Source: Caldifarciminota bacterium
GTDB taxonomy: Bacteria; Hydrothermota; Hydrothermia; LBFQ01; DSFT01
DNA: 15,654 bases
Assembly (NCBI GenBank): GCA_015494735.1
Contig: WGAQ01000084.1
Coordinates: 1-15,654 of the forward strand
Direction: 5' to 3'
This document shows positions 6,988 through 14,147 of this stretch, piece by piece. The notes under the pieces were generated by a model. The model saw only the letters and a program-made list of their open reading frames with translations, had not been told where the DNA came from and made no database searches. Both the position numbers and the translations under genes were made by a program. Each line of letters opens with the position of its first letter. Positions within the stretch are counted from its first letter, which is position 1.

Positions 6988-7397
6988 TGTCCGGCCCTCC
7001 TCATGAGCCTGACAGTTATGGGCATGGTGGTATCTTCCCAATTGACCACGACGAAGTAGTACTTGCCGTCCTCCGGTATTACGATGTACCTGTCTATGAC
7101 CGACTGACCTGTGGTCCTGTCCCTGAGCACGGCTGTGGTATCACCCGAGCGCCACTTCTCGAAGTTGACGGAGTCCGTCCAGAAGAATTCCGATATGAGG
7201 GATGCCATGTATCCCGCATCCACCGTGTCCCCCGCCTTCAGGGTTCCATAGACGGCAAAGTAGTATCCGAAGGGTTGCAGCGAGACCCTTCCGAAGTAAT
7301 TCTCAAATGCAGGCTCCACAACCGGCTCTTCGGGGATAATTTTCACACAGGCTGTGAGGATGGCAAGGGAGGCCATCAACAGGAAGATTCTTCTCAT
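6984..7397 (-). CDS. Small lipoprotein, first gene of the seven-gene operon
   Basis: The ATG at 7397 gives 137 aa with a typical lipoprotein signal: two Arg (MRR), hydrophobic IFLLMASLAIL and lipobox LTAC with Cys at 17, followed by VKIIPEEPVVEP. A GTG at 7424 would add nine residues (MRNFKIFCS) but lies within the promoter spacer. After the Pro/Glu linker comes a beta-rich domain ending in DGKYYFVVVNWEDTTMPITVRLM, a pattern seen in GOLD/PPC-like beta-sandwiches, though I cannot name the family. The stop codon overlaps the subtilase start by 4 nt, so the two are made together. A role as carrier, anchor or chaperone for the protease is inference. There is no SD; the gene looks leaderless. Confidence 0.8.
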   Translation of the reverse strand: MRRIFLLMASLAILTACVKIIPEEPVVEPAFENYFGRVSLQPFGYYFAVYGTLKAGDTVDAGYMASLISEFFWTDSVNFEKWRSGDTTAVLRDRTTGQSVIDRYIVIPEDGKYYFVVVNWEDTTMPITVRLMRRAGQ

Positions 7398-7407
7398 ACT
7401 GCAAAAA

Positions 7408-7435
7408 ATTTTAAAGTTCCGCACTGTGTTTTCAA
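7408..7435 (-). promoter_or_regulatory. Promoter of the lipoprotein-to-dehydrogenase operon, near-leaderless
   Basis: On the minus strand TTGAAA (7435-7430), 16 bp spacer, TAAAAT (7413-7408), then 10 nt to the ATG at 7397. No SD lies between the box and the ATG. The expected transcript start leaves a leader of only a few nt. Confidence 0.6.
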
Positions 7436-7465
7436 CATGACCTGCATGCTGTGGAAGTATGTGCG

Positions 7466-7499
7466 TTTAACGGTATAGATTGCATTAAAATTTTAACGG
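7466..7499 (+). promoter_or_regulatory. Direct repeats and palindrome in divergent promoter region (candidate operator)
   Basis: TTTAACGG occurs at 7466-7473 and again at 7492-7499 (26-nt period). The second copy overlaps a 12-nt perfect palindrome TTAAAATTTTAA (7485-7496), whose core AAAATTTTAA also occurs at 7405-7414 over the opposite promoter. TATAGA at 7474-7479 could be the -10 of the KaiC-like operon, but its -35 is poor. A binding role is speculative. Confidence 0.3.
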
Positions 7500-7517
7500 A
7501 AAACGGGAGGAATTCTC

Positions 7518-8402
7518 ATGTCGGACAGGGAATCGAAGAGGGAAATCGTGGAGGGCTCCTTCGGCACTCTATCGGAGATAGCGAAGAAGGCTCCGAAACT
7601 GGAGGGGGTGGCCACCGGAATCGATGGTCTGGATGAGTTGTTCTTTACCTCTCAGATAAAGGATGGGAAGCCCGTAAAGATACCCCTGGGGGGAATTCCC
7701 CGCTATGCAGTCGTCAATCTGACCGGTGTATCCGATACGGGCAAATCCCTGATGGCGGAGCAGTTCGCCGTGAAGCAGGCCTCTCTGGGAAATAGAACGG
7801 CCTTCATAACGGTGGAGACGCCCGCAACCTTCCTTTCGATGGGCCTGAAGGGAAGGGCCACGGCGATGAATGTGCCCTTCGAGGACATAGAAAACAACAT
7901 AATCATTATCGATGCGGCCAGTTATCACGTCCTGAGGGAGGAGATTCCCACCCTCCTCAATACCCTCGCCCATGTGATAAAGACCTACAAGGTGAAGAAT
8001 GTGGTCATCGATTCCATAACGGGCCTTTACGAGGCAAAGGAGATGCTGGCCCGAACCATAGTGAGGCAATTGTTCAACTTCATGAAGAAGTGGTACCAGA
8101 CGGCAATATTCGTCTCCCAGAAGCGCTCCGGCCACGAGGAACTTTCCGCGGAGGCGGCCGGTGGTTATGCGGTCAGCCACATAGTGGACTGCTCCATAGT
8201 ACTTGCCAAGAAGACCATACTGACCATATACGACGAGAGGATATTCGGCAGGCCCATAGGGGAGATGGTGAGGCTGTTCAGGATAGATGGATGCAGGATG
8301 TGCGGACACGATACCCGCACCAGAATCATGGAAATCGATGACCTCGGGCTCGTTCATATAGGCCCGCCCCTTTCCGAAATAGTGAAAAGGAGGAAGAGTT
8401 GA
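7518..8402 (+). CDS. Single-domain KaiC-like (RecA-fold) ATPase, AF_0795-type
   Basis: This is a 294-residue RecA/KaiC-superfamily ATPase with one ATPase domain rather than the two of clock KaiC. Walker A is GVSDTGKS (70-77, K76), the Glu after strand 2 is in FITVETP (E100), and Walker B is NVVIDSITGL (161-170, D165). IAKKAPKLEGVATGIDGLDEL (21-41) is the usual KaiC-family lead-in. A CRMC pair (C259, C262) near the C terminus could bind metal or form a disulfide. From memory it matches the 'thermo_KaiC_2/AF_0795' family, described as sporadic but limited to thermophiles; I could not check this by search. The SD GGGAGG precedes the ATG at good spacing. The SDH protease gene starts inside its stop codon (TGATG) and a near-KaiC regulator follows, implying one functional unit. 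Its targets are unknown. Confidence 0.92.
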   Translation: MSDRESKREIVEGSFGTLSEIAKKAPKLEGVATGIDGLDELFFTSQIKDGKPVKIPLGGIPRYAVVNLTGVSDTGKSLMAEQFAVKQASLGNRTAFITVETPATFLSMGLKGRATAMNVPFEDIENNIIIIDAASYHVLREEIPTLLNTLAHVIKTYKVKNVVIDSITGLYEAKEMLARTIVRQLFNFMKKWYQTAIFVSQKRSGHEELSAEAAGGYAVSHIVDCSIVLAKKTILTIYDERIFGRPIGEMVRLFRIDGCRMCGHDTRTRIMEIDDLGLVHIGPPLSEIVKRRKS

Positions 8403-9235
8403 TGGATTACGGCAGTTTGATATTCTGGCTCTTTCTGATATGGGCCTTCCTCTGGCCCCAGATGAGATACCAAATGCTGGTTAATGCCCGTCTGGGTCTC
8501 ATAAAGAAACTCCAGAAGAAGCGTAAGAGCAGGGTTATCCTTCTGGTGCACAGGCAGGAGCAGATTGGTTTCTTCGGGATTCCCATAGTGAAATTCATCA
8601 ACATCGAGGATTCGGAGGCCATCCTCCGAGCCATAAGGACCACCCCCGATGACACGCCCATAGATTTGATAATCCACACTCCCGGTGGGCTGGTCCTGGC
8701 CGCTGCCCAGATTGCATACGCCCTCAAGGACCACCCCGCGAAGACCACGGTCATCGTTCCCCACTATGCGATGAGCGGAGGGACCCTCATTGCCCTGGCC
8801 GCTGATGAAATCGTGATGGACCCGCACGCTGTCCTCGGACCCGTGGACCCGCAGATTCAGGTGCCCAACATGGGAGCCCTTCCCGGCCCTTCCATCGTCA
8901 AAGTGGCGGAGGAGAAGGGTAAGGATGCATCGGATAATATTCTCATTCTGGCGGATGTTTCCAGAAAAGCCATCGAGCAGGTGAATAATCTGGTTTACGA
9001 ACTTCTCAGGGACAGGTATCCGGAGGAGAAGGCGAAAGAAATTGCCCATCTCCTCACATCGGGGAAGTGGACCCACGATTATCCCATCACATATAAGGAG
9101 GCGAAGGAACTTGGATTGCATGTAAAGTCCGATGTTCCGGAGGAGGTTTACGAGCTGATGGAACTCTATCCTCAGCCCACGAGCATGCTGAGGCCCAGCG
9201 TGGAATACATTCCCAACCACAGGGGAGAATCGTAA
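8402..9235 (+). CDS. SDH-family Clp-fold serine protease, membrane-anchored
   Basis: At 277 residues it has one N-terminal membrane helix (SLIFWLFLIWAFLWP, 5-19), a basic juxtamembrane helix (LIKKLQKKRKSR), then a ClpP/crotonase-fold catalytic domain of the SDH (serine dehydrogenase proteinase) family, relatives of SppA and NfeD proteases. Key elements are the oxyanion-type IIHTPGGLVLAAAQIA (90-105), the nucleophile S125 in HYAMSGGT (121-128) and DPHAVLGPVDPQ (140-151). The catalytic domain should face the cytosol if the basic helix follows the positive-inside rule. The start is the ATG at 8402, sharing one base with the preceding stop and served by AGGAGG; a TTG directly before it is not needed. 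Tight coupling to a KaiC-like ATPase raises the idea of ATP-dependent or signal-dependent proteolysis at the membrane, which is inference. Confidence 0.93.
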   Translation: MDYGSLIFWLFLIWAFLWPQMRYQMLVNARLGLIKKLQKKRKSRVILLVHRQEQIGFFGIPIVKFINIEDSEAILRAIRTTPDDTPIDLIIHTPGGLVLAAAQIAYALKDHPAKTTVIVPHYAMSGGTLIALAADEIVMDPHAVLGPVDPQIQVPNMGALPGPSIVKVAEEKGKDASDNILILADVSRKAIEQVNNLVYELLRDRYPEEKAKEIAHLLTSGKWTHDYPITYKEAKELGLHVKSDVPEEVYELMELYPQPTSMLRPSVEYIPNHRGES

Positions 9236-9251
9236 AAAAGGAGGTGCTGGT

Positions 9252-9875
9252 ATGGTAATAATCGGAGCAGAAGACATTAAGTATGAGGACCTGGATGCGC
9301 TTGCGGTCCGGGTGTTCCTGAAGGCTCTGGAAATTCTGGGTGGACCCAGGCGCCTGATAGAGTACAGAAACCTCACGTGGCTTCCCAGTCTCATGTCCGC
9401 ATCCTATGCGGTGGTTCTCCACGAGGAGTACTTCAAAACGGAGGACGAGATTGCGGAATTCCTGGGTCTGACCCGAAACACCGTCAGGAATATGCTCAGG
9501 GCCGATGTGGACTTGGTTATGAAGAAGATACACGGCGAGCTGGAGAATCCCGAGCAGGCTCCCAAGGCCCACACCGCGGGTGGACTGGCCAAGTATGCAT
9601 ACAGGGAAATCAAGGAGGGGAGGGACAATCTCACCATATTCTCCCACTTCATCGCCCAGCTCTCCGACATATACGGTATTGCATGGCCCATAGAGGTTCT
9701 GCGCCGCATAAAGGGGACCGATTTCCCCGTTTCCAAAGGGGAGCTGTACGATAAACTCAGGGGAATAAAGATCGGGAACAGGAAGTTCGAGGAGCTGTAC
9801 GATAAACTCCCCGATGAAATAAGGAGCCCCGCGGAACTGCTCAGGGAGTTGAAGAGGGCATCAGAAGAGGCCTGA
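9252..9875 (+). CDS. HTH 'near-KaiC' probable regulatory protein
   Basis: This 207-residue protein matches, from memory, the 'near_KaiC_dom' probable regulatory domain, defined by its habit of sitting next to KaiC-like genes. The segment LTWLPSLMSASYAVVLHEEY (41-60) leads into a helix-turn-helix TEDEIAEFLGLTRNTVRNML (63-82), typical of DNA binding. The middle (KAHTAGGLAKYAYREIKEG, 106-123) is probably helical. The C terminus holds the hexapeptide ELYDKL twice, at 164-169 and 181-186, encoded by identical 18-nt stretches. The SD AAGGAGGTG is strong, and the gap to the protease gene is 16 nt. It likely controls this operon or reports the state of the KaiC-like ATPase; its DNA targets are unknown. 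A GC hairpin follows directly after its stop. Confidence 0.83.
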   Translation: MVIIGAEDIKYEDLDALAVRVFLKALEILGGPRRLIEYRNLTWLPSLMSASYAVVLHEEYFKTEDEIAEFLGLTRNTVRNMLRADVDLVMKKIHGELENPEQAPKAHTAGGLAKYAYREIKEGRDNLTIFSHFIAQLSDIYGIAWPIEVLRRIKGTDFPVSKGELYDKLRGIKIGNRKFEELYDKLPDEIRSPAELLRELKRASEEA

Positions 9876-9876
9876 T

Positions 9877-9891
9877 GGGGGCGCGGCCCCC
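9877..9891 (+). terminator. GC hairpin after the near-KaiC gene (intra-operon attenuator?)
   Basis: GGGGGC (9877-9882), loop GCG, GCCCCC (9886-9891), one nt after the stop codon. No T tract follows (GCTTTCATC). It could reduce read-through into the PH-domain gene 27 nt further on or protect the upstream mRNA 3' end. Confidence 0.4.
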
Positions 9892-9917
9892 GCTTTCATC
9901 GTCGGGAGGTGATGGCC

Positions 9918-10289
9918 ATGAAGAGTTTCGAGTGGACCATAATGGAGGAACTGGATAAATCGAAGATACCCGAAGAGGTGAGGAGCATTCTCCTGGAGGA
10001 TGAGGAGGTTCTCGCCGCCTACAAAACCATAAGGGATGTGGCCCTGATTACCAATAAGCGCATTGTACTGGCCGATAAGGAGGGACTCAGGGGAAAGAAG
10101 GTGGAGATATACTCCATCCCGTACCGCTCCATCGACATGTATTCCTCGGAGAATGCTGCCGGTCTATTCGACTTCGATGCGGAAATGGAATTCTGGCTGA
10201 GGGGTGGAGCCCATCTGAAGTTGAAGATAATGAAGAATGTGGACATAAGGGCTTTCGACCGCCTGATATCCAGATTGATTCTGAAGTAA
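9918..10289 (+). CDS. Bacterial PH-domain (bPH_1) protein
   Basis: Three starts cluster here (GTG 9909, ATG 9912, ATG 9918). The SD GGGAGGTGA (9904-9912) covers the first two, so the ATG at 9918 is the likely start, giving 123 aa. The sequence follows the bPH_1 pattern: EDEEVLAAYKTIRDVALITNKRIVLAD (27-53), the GLRGKKVEIYSIPYRSIDMYS hairpins (56-76), AAGLFDFDAEMEFWL (80-94) and a C-terminal amphipathic helix (VDIRAFDRLISRLIL). Proteins of this family form small PH-like oligomers of largely unknown role, often near stress or membrane genes. Its stop is one base from the uvrB stop on the other strand, with no terminator between, so convergent read-through is likely. Membership of the KaiC operon is suggested by orientation but weakened by the hairpin and 42-nt gap. 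Confidence 0.85.
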   Translation: MKSFEWTIMEELDKSKIPEEVRSILLEDEEVLAAYKTIRDVALITNKRIVLADKEGLRGKKVEIYSIPYRSIDMYSSENAAGLFDFDAEMEFWLRGGAHLKLKIMKNVDIRAFDRLISRLILK

Positions 10290-10290
10290 T

Positions 10291-12306
<2,016 letters not shown>

Positions 12307-12316
12307 AATCGCTCTT

Positions 12317-12454
12317 TCAGAATAGTTTAAAGGCTTCTTCTTCCAGATTGTACGTAATGCCACTCTCCTTCATACTGTCTGCCGTCCCGTCTGGTCTCTT
12401 GAGTTGCTTATCCATTTGCCGGAGAACTGCCAGAATCTGGTGGGAATTCCGCAT
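12317..12454 (-). CDS. Possible small protein upstream of uvrB (45 aa)
   Basis: A 45-codon reading MRNSHQILAVLRQMDKQL... ending NLEEEAFKLF fills half of the 271-nt gap between uvrB and the HD gene. It reads like a soluble helical protein, and its stop is 10 nt before the uvrB ATG. The ATG at 12454 is exactly 6 nt downstream of a perfect TATAAT (12466-12461), the spacing expected for a leaderless message. A second in-frame ATG at 12472 would give 51 aa. There is no SD and no recognisable family. It could equally be an untranslated uvrB leader. Confidence 0.35.
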   Translation of the reverse strand: MRNSHQILAVLRQMDKQLKRPDGTADSMKESGITYNLEEEAFKLF

Positions 12455-12460
12455 ATCGAA

Positions 12461-12466
12461 ATTATA
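12461..12466 (-). promoter_or_regulatory. -10 box, probable promoter for small ORF and uvrB
   Basis: Exact TATAAT on the minus strand, 6 nt before the ATG at 12454 and about 155 nt before uvrB. No convincing -35 is visible 16-18 bp upstream. It is the best promoter-like element for uvrB in the gap; no LexA-like palindrome was noticed. Confidence 0.4.
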
Positions 12467-12559
12467 ACCCATCTTCCGGTAAAAGTACGGATGCGGACCG
12501 GCCAATAAACATTCCTTTGAGTGAATTGCATGTCCGGACCCCCATTTCCCACGGGATGC

Positions 12560-12568
12560 TGGTATAAA
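12560..12568 (+). promoter_or_regulatory. Extended -10 promoter of the HD-McrC-HtrA operon, leaderless
   Basis: TG (12560-12561), one base, then TATAAA (12563-12568), followed by 9 nt to the ATG at 12578. No SD lies between (CTTTCTCCT), and no good -35 is seen, as is common with extended -10 promoters. Confidence 0.55.
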
Positions 12569-12577
12569 CTTTCTCCT

Positions 12578-13129
12578 ATGACGAGGGAAGAGGCACTCCA
12601 GCTTCTGAAGAAGCATGTAAAGAAGCAGAATCTGATAAAGCACATGGTGGCGGTGGGAGGTATAATGAGGGCCCTTGCCCGCCACTTCGGAGAGGATGAG
12701 CACAGGTGGGAACTGGCCGGGCTCCTTCACGATATAGATTACGAGTACACTAACGAGAATCCGGAGAATCATCCGGAGATGGGGGTTCAGATTCTCAGGG
12801 ATTACGGATTTCAGGACGAGGAGATACTGCATGCCATACTGGCCCACAACAACAAGGCTCCCCTGGAGAGCCTCATGGACAAAGCCCTTTACGTTTCCGA
12901 TCCTACCAGCGGTTTCATAGTGGCGGCGGCCCTGATAAGGCCAGAGAAGAGTCTGGATGCTGTTGATGTCCCCTTTCTTCTGAGGAGATTCAAAGAGAAG
13001 AGTTTCGCGAGGGGGGCCAGCCGTGAGCAGATGAAGATGTGCGAGGAACTTCTCGGATTGAGTCTGGAAGACTTCTACGCCATAGCCCTCGAGGGGATGA
13101 AAGAGGTAAGGGAAGAGCTCGGACTCTGA
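12578..13129 (+). CDS. HD-domain metal-dependent phosphohydrolase
   Basis: The ATG at 12578 gives 183 aa; upstream in-frame codons (MNCMSGPPFPT...) overlap the promoter and look non-coding. It is a compact HD-domain protein: H22 in LIKHMVAV, the paired H51-D52 in LAGLLHDIDYEY, H65 in NPENHPEMG, H85 and H90 in EILHAILAHN, and D108 in ALYVSDPTSGF. These supply the usual metal ligands for hydrolysis of phosphate esters, often nucleotides; the substrate is unknown. It belongs to the group of short 'HDIG-like' proteins acting in the cytosol. The start appears leaderless, with an extended -10 box 9 nt upstream. The next gene begins 1 nt after the stop, so HD and McrC-like proteins are made from the same message. 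Confidence 0.9.
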   Translation: MTREEALQLLKKHVKKQNLIKHMVAVGGIMRALARHFGEDEHRWELAGLLHDIDYEYTNENPENHPEMGVQILRDYGFQDEEILHAILAHNNKAPLESLMDKALYVSDPTSGFIVAAALIRPEKSLDAVDVPFLLRRFKEKSFARGASREQMKMCEELLGLSLEDFYAIALEGMKEVREELGL

Positions 13130-13130
13130 T

Positions 13131-14147
13131 ATGAAGGTCTTACGTCTGGTGGAGATGGAGGGGGTGGATTTATCCCGCATACCGGAAGAATTGATAGGGC
13201 CCCTCCTCTCCATCAGAGGATTTCGAGTATCGGACGGGAGACTGATTCCCCGCAATGTGGCGGGATTCGTCGGGGTGGGGGAGTGGAAGGTGCTCATACT
13301 TCCGCGAATCGAATCCTCCGACTTTATGAGGATGCTCTTCCATCTCGGCATGGTGTCCAGACTGGAGAACTCAGGATTCGAAGGTGTGGAGATTTTCAGG
13401 GAGATGGCCCTTTACTACCTGCGCCGGCTCAGGGAAGTGCTGTCCGTCCATGGACCTCCCCGCTTTTACTCCCCGCGTACTCAGGAAAGCATATTCGTGA
13501 GGGGGAAGATAGAGAGGGTTTATCCCCACAGGGTGCGGCAGAAGGTGTGGGAGATGAAACCCGGTCCGTGGACCCCTCTCCTCCTCAAGGCAGCCCGCAG
13601 GTGTGCGGATGCGGTCGGTGGTGAGGGATACTATCTCCTTCGCGATATCGAGTCCCTCGTTGGGGAAATTGATGCGGGGCATTTTGTGGATGCGAGTATC
13701 CCCCTTCCGGATGAGCCATACAGGGGGCTGGTTCTCCTGGCGAAATCCATTCTGGAGGATGAGGGCATTGCCCCCGGATATGGTCAGAGGCCTTCGTTTT
13801 ACTTTCTCGTCGATACGGCGCGCCTATTCGAATCCTATGTGCTACATCTTCTGGAAAAAGGATTCGACGTGCAATATCAGAGGCAGTTTAAGACGGGTCC
13901 CGTGACCATAAGACCCGATTTCATCGTGAATGGTTCTCCTGCCGATGCCAAGTACAGGTTCGCCATCGATAACGGGGACATATATCAGGCAATATCGTAC
14001 GCAGTGATTTTAGGAAGCAGTAAGGTTTTCCTGTTATACCCCTACCTCGACTTTCAAATTAACATAAGTTGCTGTAAAATTATGGGGGTCGGGGTTCTGG
14101 TTCACGATGTCATCGAAAAACTCAAAAAGGAGGTCCGAGATGCGTAG
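13131..14147 (+). CDS. Orphan McrC-like PD-(D/E)XK nuclease
   Basis: This 338-residue protein has the plan of McrC, the nuclease subunit of McrBC-type modification-dependent restriction. The N-terminal part has a small beta domain (NVAGFVGVGEWKVLILPRI, 42-60), then the VRGKIERVY element (123-131). The C-terminal nuclease has LFESYV (232-237, E234), TIRPDFIVNG (259-268, D263), ADAKYRF (271-277, D272 and K274) and DIYQAISYAV (283-292, Q286, Y290), fitting E...D...DxK...QxxxY. The nuclease residues look intact. No McrB-like AAA+ GTPase is nearby, whereas McrC normally needs it. Instead it sits 1 nt after an HD hydrolase and overlaps htrA by 8 nt. It may be a housekeeping nuclease, or its partner may be elsewhere. 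SD is weak and translation is probably coupled. The last 100 nt are AT-rich with unusual codons. Confidence 0.85.
   Translation: MKVLRLVEMEGVDLSRIPEELIGPLLSIRGFRVSDGRLIPRNVAGFVGVGEWKVLILPRIESSDFMRMLFHLGMVSRLENSGFEGVEIFREMALYYLRRLREVLSVHGPPRFYSPRTQESIFVRGKIERVYPHRVRQKVWEMKPGPWTPLLLKAARRCADAVGGEGYYLLRDIESLVGEIDAGHFVDASIPLPDEPYRGLVLLAKSILEDEGIAPGYGQRPSFYFLVDTARLFESYVLHLLEKGFDVQYQRQFKTGPVTIRPDFIVNGSPADAKYRFAIDNGDIYQAISYAVILGSSKVFLLYPYLDFQINISCCKIMGVGVLVHDVIEKLKKEVRDA
14052..14080 (+). promoter_or_regulatory. Possible internal promoter for htrA within the McrC-like gene
   Basis: TTTCAA (14052-14057), 17 bp, TAAAAT (14075-14080) in an AT-rich patch that stands out from its GC-rich surroundings, 60 nt before the htrA ATG. 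The -35 matches only half of the consensus. If used, htrA could be expressed apart from HD and McrC. Confidence 0.35.

Noticed and set aside
8354..9394. Minus-strand 346-codon open frame
   Set aside because: It runs antisense through the SDH protease gene and into the HTH gene, both with clear motifs and SD sites; its product is low in family-like features.
12317..13351. Minus-strand 344-codon open frame
   Set aside because: Most of it is antisense to the HD hydrolase and McrC-like genes. Only its last 45 codons lie in a gene-free gap, and these are listed separately with low confidence.
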